From Alphaproteobacteria bacterium UBA1303 (GTDB lineage: Bacteria; Pseudomonadota; Alphaproteobacteria; Micropepsales; Micropepsaceae): DNA of 24,433 nucleotides. Under the pieces are notes generated by a model, which worked only from the letters and a program-made list of their open reading frames with translations, was not told the origin of the DNA and searched no databases. Position 1 is the stretch's first letter. Each line of letters opens with the position of its first letter. Location: assembly GCA_002307315.1 (NCBI GenBank), contig DBTZ01000049.1, positions 135,014-159,446 on the forward strand, given 5' to 3'. The translations under genes and the position numbers were made by a program. Below, piece by piece: positions 15,061 to 23,676 of this stretch.

Positions 15061-17793
15061 ATGGACGATTTAATCCGAGAATTCCTGTGCGAAACCAACG
15101 AAAGCCTGGCGACCCTCGACGTCGAACTGGTGCGGCTGGAAACCGACACCGAGGATACTTCGCTGATCGCCAGCATCTTCCGACTGATGCACACCATCAA
15201 AGGCACCTGCGGCTTTCTCGGCCTGCCGCGATTGGAAAAGGTGGCGCATTCGGGCGAAAACGTACTCGGCAAGTTCCGCGACAAGGAATTGTCGATTACC
15301 CCGGCCGCCGTCACGTTGATCCTTAAAAGCATCGACCGCATTCGCACCATTCTCATGGTATTGGAAGAAACCGGTGCCGAACCCGAAGGCGACGATACCG
15401 ACCTGATCGCCGAACTCGACGCGGCGGTCGCACCCGCCGCCCAACCGATCATTGAAACGGTTGCGGCAGAGGCGTCGCCGGAAATTTTGCCGGGAAACCC
15501 GCCAGAGAACCCGCCAGAGAACGCGCCGGAAAACGCAGAAGAAACCGGCGTGCCGGAAGCCGCCGAGCTGTTGGCCGAAATCGCTTCGGAAATGGCGGAA
15601 GCGCCCGATGACGCCGCCGTCGCCGCACCGCAGGCCGACGAACTGGAACCGGCAAAAGAGCCGGAGCACACGGTCAAGAACCGCGCGCCCAAACCGGAAA
15701 GCGAAACCAAGGAATCGGCGGCTAGCGCTTCGTCGATCCGTGTCAATGTCGACATTATCGAAAATTTGATGACGCTGGTCAGCGAACTGGTGCTGACCCG
15801 CAATCAACTGCTGCAGTTGCAGCGCGGCATCAGCGGCAACGAATTCAAAGTGCCGCTGCAGCGGCTAACCCACATCACCGGCGATTTGCAGGACGGCATC
15901 ACTCGCATGCGAATGCAGCCGATCGGAAACGCCTGGGCCAAGCTGCCGCGTATCGTGCGCGATCTCGCCGTGGAAACCGGCAAGAAGATCAACCTCGTCA
16001 CCAAAGGTGCCGAGACCGAACTCGACCGCCAAGTGTTGGAAATGATTAAGGATCCGCTCACCCATATGGTGCGCAACTCCGCCGATCACGGCATCGAGGA
16101 TCCGGCCGCCCGGGTTGCCGCGGGCAAGCCGGAAACCGGCACCATTACGCTGTCGGCCTATCACGAAAGCGGCCATATCTTCATCCGCATCGACGACGAC
16201 GGCCGCGGCCTCGACACCGACCGCATTCGCAAAAAGGCGATCGAAAACGGCATCGCCACCGAGTCCGAACTCGCCGGATTGAGCGAACAGCGCATCCTGC
16301 AACTGATTTGCCGCCCCGGATTTTCCACCGCCGAAAAGGTCACCTCGGTATCGGGACGCGGCGTCGGTATGGACGTGGTACACACCAATATTGCGCGGAT
16401 CGGCGGCACCGTCGACATGACCTCCGCGCGCGGTCGCGGCACGTCGTTTACCATCAAGATCCCGCTTACCCTGGCGATCGTATCGGCGCTGATCGTACGC
16501 ACCGCCGGCATGCGCTTTGCCATTCCGCAAATCAACGTGCTCGAACTGGTTCGCCTCTCCGAGCGCAACGGCCTCAAGGTGGAAACCATCAAGTCGGCAA
16601 AAGTCTTGCGTTTACGCGATCAATTGCTGCCGCTGGTGTCCTTGCGCACCCTGCTGGGCGAACAGGAAACCGCCGGCACCGGCACCGGACAATTCATTAT
16701 TGTCGCCCAGGTCGGCAAGAACTCGTTCGGCATTATCGTCGATCGGGTATTCGATACCGAAGAAATCGTGGTCAAACCGGTAGCGCCGATTTTGCGCGGC
16801 ACGCCGTTCTATGCCGGCAATACCATTCTCGGCGACGGCAGCGTCATTATGATCCTCGACCCCAACGGCTTAGCCGCCGCCGCCGGTCAAAACCAGATCG
16901 ACGACGCCGACCGCGCCGCGGCGGCCGCGCAAAGCGCACAACCGGCATCGGAGATGCATTCTTTACTGCTGTTCCGCGCCGGCGGGCCGGAACTCAAGGC
17001 GGTTCCGTTGGAACTGGTAGCACGCATCGAGGACATCGAAAAAACCACGATCGAGCAGGTCAGCGACCGCTTCGTCACCCAGTACCGCGGCCATTTGATG
17101 CCGCTGGTGCCGTTCGACGACGACTGGCCGTGGAAGGACAAGCCGAAACAGACTGTGCTGGTGTTTAGCGACAACGGCCGCGACATGGGCTTGGCAGTCA
17201 ACAACGTGGTGGATATCATTCGCGGCCGGCTAAACGTCGATCTTGCCGGAGCCAAGCCGGGATTGATCGGCAGCGCCATCATCGGCAGCAAGGCCACCGA
17301 TATCGTCGACATCGGCCCGTTTCTCACCCGCGCTTTCGCCGACTGGTTCGAACCGACGCACGACAAGACGCTGCATCACTGCCGAAACCATGCGCTGGTA
17401 ATCGACGATTCCTCGTTTTTCCGCAACCTGCTGACGCCGCTCCTGGCGGCAAGCGACTGGTGCGTAACCGCCGCTGCCGACGGCGCCGAAGCGATGGAAA
17501 TACTCGAAAACGGCCAAAGCTTCGACCTCATCGTCAGCGACATCGATATGCCGGAGATCGACGGTCTGGAACTGGCGCGCAAGATACGCGCCGACGCGCG
17601 CTGGAAATCCGTACCGATGATCGCCTTGTCGTCGCTCGACCGCGACGAGGATCGCAAGGCCGGCATCGCCGCCGGTTACAACGAATATCTCGGCAAGTCC
17701 GATCATACCCAGCTTCCCGCCAAGCTGCTGCACACGGTCGAACGCATGGTGCCGAAGGATAGGTTAGGAAAAACCTGGAGGAAAGCGTCGTGA
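15061..17793 (+). CDS. cheA: Hybrid chemotaxis kinase CheA-CheW-CheW'-REC (operon 2)
   Basis: 910 aa, longer than a standard CheA (about 650). HPt (1-105) carries H44 in LMHTIKGTCGF. Residues about 125-220 are an acidic Ala/Pro/Glu linker with a short tandem repeat, in the place of a recognisable P2 domain. Dimerisation (about 225-290) and ATPase follow (N-box MVRNSADHGIE near 335, G1 DDDGRGLD, G2 GRGVGMDVV). Then comes a first CheW-like domain (about 475-620), a second more divergent CheW-like domain (about 635-770) and a C-terminal receiver (about 778-900) with DDSS and phospho-acceptor D827 in SDIDMPEIDG. Such CheA-REC fusions are known in Alphaproteobacteria; the receiver can act as an internal phosphate sink or switch. 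Its stop overlaps the GTG start of cheY by 4 nt. Confidence 0.95.
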   Translation: MDDLIREFLCETNESLATLDVELVRLETDTEDTSLIASIFRLMHTIKGTCGFLGLPRLEKVAHSGENVLGKFRDKELSITPAAVTLILKSIDRIRTILMVLEETGAEPEGDDTDLIAELDAAVAPAAQPIIETVAAEASPEILPGNPPENPPENAPENAEETGVPEAAELLAEIASEMAEAPDDAAVAAPQADELEPAKEPEHTVKNRAPKPESETKESAASASSIRVNVDIIENLMTLVSELVLTRNQLLQLQRGISGNEFKVPLQRLTHITGDLQDGITRMRMQPIGNAWAKLPRIVRDLAVETGKKINLVTKGAETELDRQVLEMIKDPLTHMVRNSADHGIEDPAARVAAGKPETGTITLSAYHESGHIFIRIDDDGRGLDTDRIRKKAIENGIATESELAGLSEQRILQLICRPGFSTAEKVTSVSGRGVGMDVVHTNIARIGGTVDMTSARGRGTSFTIKIPLTLAIVSALIVRTAGMRFAIPQINVLELVRLSERNGLKVETIKSAKVLRLRDQLLPLVSLRTLLGEQETAGTGTGQFIIVAQVGKNSFGIIVDRVFDTEEIVVKPVAPILRGTPFYAGNTILGDGSVIMILDPNGLAAAAGQNQIDDADRAAAAAQSAQPASEMHSLLLFRAGGPELKAVPLELVARIEDIEKTTIEQVSDRFVTQYRGHLMPLVPFDDDWPWKDKPKQTVLVFSDNGRDMGLAVNNVVDIIRGRLNVDLAGAKPGLIGSAIIGSKATDIVDIGPFLTRAFADWFEPTHDKTLHHCRNHALVIDDSSFFRNLLTPLLAASDWCVTAAADGAEAMEILENGQSFDLIVSDIDMPEIDGLELARKIRADARWKSVPMIALSSLDRDEDRKAGIAAGYNEYLGKSDHTQLPAKLLHTVERMVPKDRLGKTWRKAS
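15496..15531 (+). repeat. Three 12-bp tandem units inside the cheA linker (N-[PA]-P-E)
   Basis: AACCCGCCAGAG is repeated exactly at 15496-15507 and 15508-15519, followed by a degenerate third unit (AACGCGCCGGAA, 15520-15531). They encode NPPE-NPPE-NAPE at residues 146-157, in the disordered linker between HPt and the dimerisation domain. Whole-codon units allow length change without frameshift. Confidence 0.85.
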
Positions 17794-18185
17794 ACAGTAA
17801 CGCGCCGAAAGTCTGCATGATCGTCGACGATTCGAAAGCGATCCGCCGGGTGATATCCGGCATGCTGTCGAAACTGAACTACAGCGTGCTGGAGGCCGAG
17901 GACGGTGCCTGTGCGCTCGATCAGTACAAGGAGAAACATCCCGACATCATTCTGCTCGATTGGAACATGCCGGGTATGGACGGGCTGGAATGCCTCAAGC
18001 AGCTTCGGGCAATGCACGAAGCAAACCGGCCGATCGTGGTGATGTGCACCACCGAAAACACCATGCCGAAGATCGTCGCGGCAATGGGCGAAGGTGCCGA
18101 CGAATATATCATGAAGCCGTTCGACATCGACATTCTGAAAAACAAATTGGAACAGTTGGGATTGGATGGGGAGATTCCGCAATGA
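17790..18185 (+). CDS. cheY: CheY response regulator (operon 2, first copy)
   Basis: 131 aa, receiver domain only. Key residues are D13/D14 in IVDDSK, phospho-acceptor D57 in LLDWNMPGMDG, the Thr pair in MCTTEN and the Lys in YIMKPFD. The GTG at 17790 overlaps the cheA stop (GTGA) and has TGGAGGA about 8 nt upstream. The stop overlaps the cheB start (ATGA). It is a likely direct substrate of the hybrid CheA, with either the flagellar switch or a sink role. Its relation to the second CheY of this operon is not resolved by sequence: the two differ around the phosphorylation site (NMPGMDG here, NMQPMTG there). Confidence 0.94.
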   Translation: MNSNAPKVCMIVDDSKAIRRVISGMLSKLNYSVLEAEDGACALDQYKEKHPDIILLDWNMPGMDGLECLKQLRAMHEANRPIVVMCTTENTMPKIVAAMGEGADEYIMKPFDIDILKNKLEQLGLDGEIPQ

Positions 18186-19303
18186 CGCTGCAAACCGTCG
18201 CGCATGACGCGGCGGATAATAAAATCAGGGTGATGGTGGTCGACGATTCCGCAGTAGTACGCGGGTTCATTTCGCGCATTTTGCAGAGCGAACCGCGCAT
18301 CGAAATCGTCGCGTCCGGTCACAACGGCAAGATGGCGGTGCCGCTAGCCGAGCGCAACCGGCCCGACGTCATTCTGCTCGACATCGAAATGCCGGAACTC
18401 GACGGCCTTTCCGCGCTGCCGCTTATTCGCGCCGCCAGTCCGCAAACCAAGATCATCATGTCCTCGACGCTCACCCAAAAGAACGCCGAGATCAGCCTGC
18501 AGGCGCTGGCGCTGGGCGCCACCGACTATATCGCCAAGCCGACCGCCCACGAAATCGGCCGGGCGGAGGAGTATCACCGCGAACTGCTGGAAAAAATTCT
18601 CGGACTGGGTACGCAGGCGATCCACGAGCGGCCGTTCGTCCAAACGCCGAAGCCGGCCGCGATACGGTCCAGCGGGCTTTATCCCGGCACTGTCGTCGCT
18701 TTGCGCAGAGCGGCGAAACTGCGGCCGAGGGCGGTGGTGATCGGTTCCTCCACCGGCGGACCGCCGGCATTGACCAAACTGTTCGAAACTTTGCCGACGA
18801 CGATCGACGTACCGATTTTGATCGCCCAACACATGCCCGCCACCTTTACCGCGGTGCTGGCCCAACACATCGGCAAGGCGGCGATGCGTCCGTGCGCCGA
18901 AGCGAAAGACGGCGAGCCGATCGAAGCGGGACATATTTACATTGCGCCCGGCGATTGGCACCTGGAACTGGCAGGTAACGGCGATCGCCCCAAAGCGCAT
19001 CTGACCCAGGCGCCGCCGGAAAACTATTGCCGGCCGTCGGTCAACCCCCTGTTCCGCAGCGCCGCAAAAATGTACGGCGCCAACCTTCTCGGCGTCATGT
19101 TGACCGGCATGGGATGCGACGGGCTCGACGGATCGCGCGACTTGGCCGCCGCCGGTGCGCCCCTGATTGCCCAGGACGAACCAACCAGCGTGGTGTGGGG
19201 CATGCCGGGCGCCGTGGCAACTGCCGGCCTATGCACGGCGGTATCTCCGCTCGGCGACATATCGCGCCTAATCGGAACAGTTTTCAGCGAGGGAAGAACA
19301 TGA
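18182..19303 (+). CDS. cheB: CheB receptor methylesterase/deamidase response regulator
   Basis: 373 aa. The receiver domain (about 15-125) has D21/D22 and phospho-acceptor D67 in LLDIEMPELDG. A linker follows, then the CheB methylesterase domain (about 175-365) with the catalytic triad visible: S190 in GSSTGGPPAL, H217 in LIAQHMPATFT and D313 in LTGMGCDGLDG. When phosphorylated by CheA it hydrolyses glutamyl methyl esters, and deamidates glutamines, on the receptor signalling helices. I place the start at the ATG at 18182, which overlaps the cheY stop; the frame is open further upstream but only within cheY. It is coupled to cheR by another ATGA overlap. It is the only CheB in the window, so it may also serve the receptor of operon 1. 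Confidence 0.96.
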   Translation: MTLQTVAHDAADNKIRVMVVDDSAVVRGFISRILQSEPRIEIVASGHNGKMAVPLAERNRPDVILLDIEMPELDGLSALPLIRAASPQTKIIMSSTLTQKNAEISLQALALGATDYIAKPTAHEIGRAEEYHRELLEKILGLGTQAIHERPFVQTPKPAAIRSSGLYPGTVVALRRAAKLRPRAVVIGSSTGGPPALTKLFETLPTTIDVPILIAQHMPATFTAVLAQHIGKAAMRPCAEAKDGEPIEAGHIYIAPGDWHLELAGNGDRPKAHLTQAPPENYCRPSVNPLFRSAAKMYGANLLGVMLTGMGCDGLDGSRDLAAAGAPLIAQDEPTSVVWGMPGAVATAGLCTAVSPLGDISRLIGTVFSEGRT

Positions 19304-20184
19304 ACTACGGCGATTTCTCGTTTATCGCAGGCTTCCTGCGCGAAAAGTCCGGCCTGATCGTCACCCCGGACAAAACCTATCTGATCGAAAGCCGGCTTTC
19401 GCCGATTGCCCGCGAGTGCGGCTTAACCGACGTCGTCCAGGTGATCGAAGCGGTACGCCGCGACCCAAGCTCGAAACTTGCGCGGGCGGTGGTCTATGCC
19501 ATGACCACCAACGAAACCATGTTCTTCCGCGATGCTCATCCGTTTGAAACCATGCGCAAGGTTCTCTTCCCCAAGCTGATGGAACGGCGCGCGGTAAAAA
19601 AAGTGTTGCGCATCTGGAGCGCGGCCAGTTCGTCAGGCCAGGAACCCTATTCGGTGGCGATGCTGCTGAAGGAATATTTTCCGATCGACGGCTGGTACAT
19701 CAACATCGTCGGCACCGACATCAATCCGGCAATGCTCGAACGCGCCCGCGACGGGTACTATTCCGGCTTCGAAGTTCAGCGCGGCATGCCGATCCAATAT
19801 CTGATGAAGTATTTCGATCAGCTCGGCGACCGCTGGCGGATCAAAACGGAAATCCGCGAAATGGTGGAATTCCGCCTGCTCGATCTCCTCGGCGACTTTT
19901 CCGCGCTCGGCTCCTTCGACATCGTACTCTGCCGCAACGTACTGATTTATTTCGATCAGCCGTCCAAGAGCAAAGTGATGAACGCCATTTCCGCCCAATT
20001 GGCGCCGGACGGCGTATTCATGCTCGGCGGATCGGAATCCGTATACGGCCTGTGCGACAAATACACCGACGTACCAAACTTGCGCGGCGTCTACTGCCTC
20101 AAACAGGACAAAGCCTGGCAGGCCGGCCAACCGGAGGTTCGCCAGACCGGCACCGCCTCGCCGCTGCACATTATCGCCAAATAA
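19300..20184 (+). CDS. cheR: CheR receptor methyltransferase
   Basis: 294 aa. The N-terminal helical CheR_N domain (about 1-75, FIAGFLREKSGL, SRLSPIARECGL) precedes the SAM-dependent methyltransferase domain with motif I IWSAASSSGQEPYSVAM, the acidic loop GTDINPAMLERAR and the catalytic-region motif LCRNVLIYFD. It methylates specific glutamates of MCPs with S-adenosylmethionine. The ATG at 19300 overlaps the cheB stop. Neither MCP in the window carries an NWETF-type docking pentapeptide, so this is presumably a pentapeptide-independent CheR. The next gene starts 29 nt downstream. Confidence 0.96.
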   Translation: MNYGDFSFIAGFLREKSGLIVTPDKTYLIESRLSPIARECGLTDVVQVIEAVRRDPSSKLARAVVYAMTTNETMFFRDAHPFETMRKVLFPKLMERRAVKKVLRIWSAASSSGQEPYSVAMLLKEYFPIDGWYINIVGTDINPAMLERARDGYYSGFEVQRGMPIQYLMKYFDQLGDRWRIKTEIREMVEFRLLDLLGDFSALGSFDIVLCRNVLIYFDQPSKSKVMNAISAQLAPDGVFMLGGSESVYGLCDKYTDVPNLRGVYCLKQDKAWQAGQPEVRQTGTASPLHIIAK

Positions 20185-20213
20185 CTAATCACGGGGTAAT
20201 CAAGGAGTGGACA

Positions 20214-20606
20214 ATGAACTTCGACAAAAATTTCCGGGTAATCATAATCGACGACTACACCACGATGCTTCGGATTTTGCGCAACCTGTTGCGCCAGATC
20301 GGCATCGAGAACGTCGAGGACGCCACTAACGGAACCGACGCGCTGGGCAAGCTGCGCACCTTGCCGTTCAACCTGATCATTTCGGACTGGAACATGCAGC
20401 CGATGACAGGTCTCGATCTCTTGCGCGAGGTGAGGGCCGACGAAAAGCTTAAAGCGACGCCGTTCATCATGGTCACCGCCGAAAGCAAAACCGACAACGT
20501 CATCGCCGCCAAGAAGGCTGGAGTTTCCAATTATATCGTCAAACCGTTCAACGCCGAAACATTGCGTGCCAAAATCGAAAGCGTGCTGGCGGTAAAGGCG
20601 GCTTGA
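20214..20606 (+). CDS. cheY: CheY response regulator (operon 2, second copy, adjacent to cheZ)
   Basis: 130 aa, a single receiver domain. It has acidic residues D13/D14 in IIDDYTTMLRILRNLL, phospho-acceptor D58 in ISDWNMQPMTGLDLL, MVTAESK, and the Lys in YIVKPFN. The NMxPMTGLDLL variant is typical of motor-type CheYs that work with CheZ, and the gene is directly followed by cheZ, so this is the best candidate for the switch-binding CheY of operon 2 (inference). The ATG at 20214 has AAGGAG 6 nt upstream; the frame is open into cheR but that is a shadow. Confidence 0.93.
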   Translation: MNFDKNFRVIIIDDYTTMLRILRNLLRQIGIENVEDATNGTDALGKLRTLPFNLIISDWNMQPMTGLDLLREVRADEKLKATPFIMVTAESKTDNVIAAKKAGVSNYIVKPFNAETLRAKIESVLAVKAA

Positions 20607-20608
20607 TC

Positions 20609-21208
20609 ATGAACGTAAAGACCTCTCATCCGCCGCTCGAACTCGGCCAGGCCCACACCTATCTCGAACGCGTCATCGTCAAGCTGAAGACGTTGGACGC
20701 CCGGCAGAAGCAGCCGTTGGTCGAAATTCTGCAGTACATTTCCGACTATATCGGCCGGACGCGCAGCGAAATCTGCGCTCTCAGGCCGACCAAAGACGGC
20801 GAGAAGTTTTCCTCCTCGACCGACGAACTTGAAGAGGTCGTTCAGGAAACCGCCGACGCCGCCGGCAGCATCATGACCGCGGCCGAGGCCATCGAGGCGA
20901 TTGCCTTGAAACTGCCGCAACCGACATCCGACGAGTTGATGGCGGCGGTTACCAAAATCTACGAAGCGTCCGCCTTTCAGGACATCACCGGCCAGCGCAT
21001 TACCAAAGTGGTACGGGTGATCCAGAACGCCGAAAAACGGATCGAAGCGCTGTTGTGCTTTTGCTCGGACAGCGAACTAAAGCCGTGCGGCAGCGGTTGC
21101 GGCAACCACGGCACCCCGCCCGACGACACCCTGCTGAACGGACCGCAGACGCAGAAAACCGCCAACAGTCAGAGCGATATCGATCGGATGCTGGCCGAAC
21201 TCGGTTAG
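20609..21208 (+). CDS. cheZ: CheZ, CheY-P phosphatase
   Basis: 199 aa, close to E. coli CheZ in length (214). It is a long helical hairpin, with the catalytic motif AFQDITGQRITKV supplying D125 and Q129, which activate water against CheY-P. A flexible linker is followed by the C-terminal CheY-tethering tail SQSDIDRMLAELG. An unusual cysteine cluster (C150, C152, C160, C164: CFC, seven residues, CGSGC) follows the hairpin. The frame begins at a TTG at 20603 overlapping the cheY stop; the ATG at 20609 is preferred. It is the last gene of operon 2. Confidence 0.92.
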   Translation: MNVKTSHPPLELGQAHTYLERVIVKLKTLDARQKQPLVEILQYISDYIGRTRSEICALRPTKDGEKFSSSTDELEEVVQETADAAGSIMTAAEAIEAIALKLPQPTSDELMAAVTKIYEASAFQDITGQRITKVVRVIQNAEKRIEALLCFCSDSELKPCGSGCGNHGTPPDDTLLNGPQTQKTANSQSDIDRMLAELG

Positions 21209-21238
21209 AAAAACTTTACGACCGCCGACGGTTTTTCT
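21207..21238 (+). terminator. Possible terminator after cheZ
   Basis: AGAAAAAC (21207-21214) and GTTTTTCT (21231-21238) form an 8-bp inverted repeat around a 16-nt GC-rich loop, starting at the cheZ stop codon. The stem is A/T-rich and weak, and only the T-rich right arm resembles a terminator tract, so support is modest. Confidence 0.35.
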
Positions 21239-21312
21239 CGCACAAGCCGACGCGATACGGCATATACCCACCGCATGGGACAACCGGCCTCGCCGCGGAG
21301 GGAGCCAGCATC

Positions 21313-23595
21313 ATGTTCGCCAGCAAGCGTATCATTGCGTTGTTTTTTTTCGTGCTAGCCGTCGTGCCGACCGCGGCGTCGGCATCGGCGCAAGGGATAT
21401 CCGCACGTCCCTGGCTCGATAAATCGCTGTCGCCCGACATCCGCGCCGAGTTGATCCAGGCCCAGATGACGCGCGAGGAGGAACTGAAGCTGGTTTCGGG
21501 CTATTTCGGCGTCTACAACCCCAGGGTTCCGGTGCAGTACAGAAACGACATGCCGAACGGTGCCGGCTATGTCCCCGGCATACCGCGTCTGGGCATTCCC
21601 GCCTTGAAGGAATCCGATGCCTCCTTAGGCGTCGCCAACGGCGGTCACATGCGAAAGGGCGATACCGCGGTGGCGTTGCCCTCCTCGCTCGCCACCGCCG
21701 CCACCTGGAACCCGAGCCTTGCCTTTCAGGGCGGCGCGATGATCGGCGAGGAAACCCGCCGCAAGGGCTTCAACGTGCTGCTCGCCGGCGGCATCAATTT
21801 GACACGCGAACCGCGCAGCGGACGCACCTTCGAATATTCCGGCGAGGATCCCTGGCTGGCCTCGGTCATGGTCGGCGAATCCATCCGCGGCATCCAGAGT
21901 CGCCACGTGATTTCGACCATCAAGCATTTCGCGCTCAACGATCAGGAAACCGGCCGCATGTCGATGAGCGCCGACATTTCCGAATCCGCGATGCGCGAGA
22001 GCGACCTCTTGGCATTCGAACTGGCCATCGAACGTTCCGACCCCGGTTCGGTGATGTGCTCCTACAACCGCATTAACGGCGTCTACGGTTGCGAGAACGA
22101 CTTTCTGCTCAACCGGGTTCTCAAGGGCGACTGGGGCTACAGGGGCTTCGTGATGTCGGACTGGGGCGCGGTGCATTCGACCGTCGCCGCCGCCAACAAC
22201 GGTCTCGACCAGCAATCCTCGCGCTTTTCGGATTCGCAGGAGTATTTCGGCACGCCGCTCGCCGCCGCGCTGGCCGACGGTTCGGTGCCCGAGGCGCGGC
22301 TGCGCGACATGGTGCATCGCATCTTGCGCACCATCTTCGCCAAAGGGATATTCGATCGCCCCATCGTTCGGCGGCCGCTCGACGTCGATGCCGATTTGGC
22401 GGTGGCCCAGCGCGACGCCGAAGAAGCCATCGTCCTGCTCAAGAACGACAAGAACTTTCTGCCGCTCGATCCGTTGTCGAAGGGCGGACGGCGCATCCTG
22501 GTGATCGGCGGCTTTGCCGATGTCGGCGTGCTGTCGGGCGGCGGCTCGTCGCAGGTCATCCCGATCGGCTTCAAGGAGCTGATGGAGGTGCTTACCGGCG
22601 GCGCCCTGAAGCGGGTGCCGGGCGAAGCGCCGCGCGCGCCCAAGGGGGCAATCGTCTTTCATCCGCCGGCACCGCTGGCGGAGCTGCGTAAGGCCGCCCA
22701 GGCCAAAGCTCCAACCGCACGGGTGGTGTTCTACGACGGCGGCAATGTCAAGAAGGCCGCCGCTTTTGCCCGCGCCAACGATGTCGTGATTATCTTCGCC
22801 CAGCAATGGATGCAGGAAGCGCGCGACAACGCCTCGCTCAGCCTCGCCGGCAACCAGGACGCACTGATCGATGCGGTGGCGCGCGCCAACCCCAAGACCG
22901 TGGTGGTGCTGCAGACCGGCGGGCCGGTGGCCATGCCCTGGCTGGGCAAGGTCGCAGCGGTGCTGGAGGCGTGGTATTCCGGCAATCGCGGCGCTACCGC
23001 CATCGCCCGCGTGCTGCTCGGCCAAGTCAACCCGTCGGGACATCTGCCGGTAACCTTCCCGCGCAGCGAACGTCAACTGCCGCATCCCGCCATTGCCGGC
23101 TTCCGCGATATGCCGTGGCAAACCCAATGGCGCGACGGGCTTACCCAGTTCGACGTCAAGTATTCCGAAGGCCCGAACCTCGGCTACAAATGGTTCGCGC
23201 AAAAGAAGATCCCGCCGCTGTTTTCGTTCGGCCACGGGCTTTCCTACACCAGCTTTGCCTACGGCAATCTCGACGTTTCCGGCGGCCGCACGGTGAAGGC
23301 GGCCTTCGACATGACCAACACCGGCAAACACGCAGGCAAGGCCGTCGGCCAGATCTACGTGCTGCCGCCCGGCGGAACGATGCGGCTGGTCGGCTGGATC
23401 AAGCAGCCGCTCAAGCCGGGCGAGACCAAGCGCGTATCGGTGATCGCCGACCGGCGTCTGCTGGCGCGTTTCGACGCCGAAATGCGGCAATGGCACATCG
23501 CTCCCGGCGACTATCTGGTGATGCTGGGCGCCTCGTCGACCGACATCGCCTCCGTCAAGGCGGTGCATATCGACGAAGCGACGATCAAGCCGTAA
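21313..23595 (+). CDS. Secreted glycoside hydrolase family 3 (beta-glucosidase-like)
   Basis: 760 aa, normal for a three-domain GH3 enzyme. It starts with an N-terminal signal peptide (KR, hydrophobic core, TAASASA with likely cleavage near residue 26). The GH3 N-terminal barrel carries the KHFALNDQE substrate-site motif (K204/H205), CSYNRING, and the nucleophile D283 in GFVMSDWGAVHS. The GH3 C-terminal sandwich follows (AIVLLKNDKNFLPLD, then GNRGATAIARVLLGQVNPSG), and a fibronectin-III-like tail begins after FSFGHGLSYTSF. It removes terminal sugar residues from beta-glycosides, probably in the periplasm; whether glucose, xylose or another sugar cannot be told. The ATG at 21313 is preceded by GGAGGGAG. 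It has no obvious link to chemotaxis and ends before a hairpin. Confidence 0.92.
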   Translation: MFASKRIIALFFFVLAVVPTAASASAQGISARPWLDKSLSPDIRAELIQAQMTREEELKLVSGYFGVYNPRVPVQYRNDMPNGAGYVPGIPRLGIPALKESDASLGVANGGHMRKGDTAVALPSSLATAATWNPSLAFQGGAMIGEETRRKGFNVLLAGGINLTREPRSGRTFEYSGEDPWLASVMVGESIRGIQSRHVISTIKHFALNDQETGRMSMSADISESAMRESDLLAFELAIERSDPGSVMCSYNRINGVYGCENDFLLNRVLKGDWGYRGFVMSDWGAVHSTVAAANNGLDQQSSRFSDSQEYFGTPLAAALADGSVPEARLRDMVHRILRTIFAKGIFDRPIVRRPLDVDADLAVAQRDAEEAIVLLKNDKNFLPLDPLSKGGRRILVIGGFADVGVLSGGGSSQVIPIGFKELMEVLTGGALKRVPGEAPRAPKGAIVFHPPAPLAELRKAAQAKAPTARVVFYDGGNVKKAAAFARANDVVIIFAQQWMQEARDNASLSLAGNQDALIDAVARANPKTVVVLQTGGPVAMPWLGKVAAVLEAWYSGNRGATAIARVLLGQVNPSGHLPVTFPRSERQLPHPAIAGFRDMPWQTQWRDGLTQFDVKYSEGPNLGYKWFAQKKIPPLFSFGHGLSYTSFAYGNLDVSGGRTVKAAFDMTNTGKHAGKAVGQIYVLPPGGTMRLVGWIKQPLKPGETKRVSVIADRRLLARFDAEMRQWHIAPGDYLVMLGASSTDIASVKAVHIDEATIKP

Positions 23596-23628
23596 CCCAC
23601 ACGGGATAGAACGGCGCACCAATGTAAG

Positions 23629-23656
23629 CCGGCCCCGAAGCGCTTCCGGGCCGGTT
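23629..23656. terminator. Hairpin between convergent GH3 and SIR2-like genes (possible bidirectional terminator)
   Basis: Two 13-nt arms (23629-23641 and 23642-23654) are complementary at 12 of 13 positions, giving a GC-rich stem with essentially no loop. It lies between the stops of two convergent genes. No strong T-run is present on either side, so factor-independent function is uncertain. Confidence 0.5.
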
Positions 23657-23676
23657 GGGCATAGATGGACTGGAAG

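Noticed and set aside
20603..20611. TTG at 20603 as the start of cheZ
   Set aside because: An ATG two codons later is an ordinary start, and the two extra residues have no support from the family. The TTG overlap with the cheY stop is compatible but not needed.
21625..23622. Minus-strand open frame of 665 codons antisense to the GH3 gene
   Set aside because: The plus strand encodes a full, motif-complete GH3 enzyme with signal peptide. The antisense translation is His/Arg-rich with no family signature and is a codon-bias shadow.
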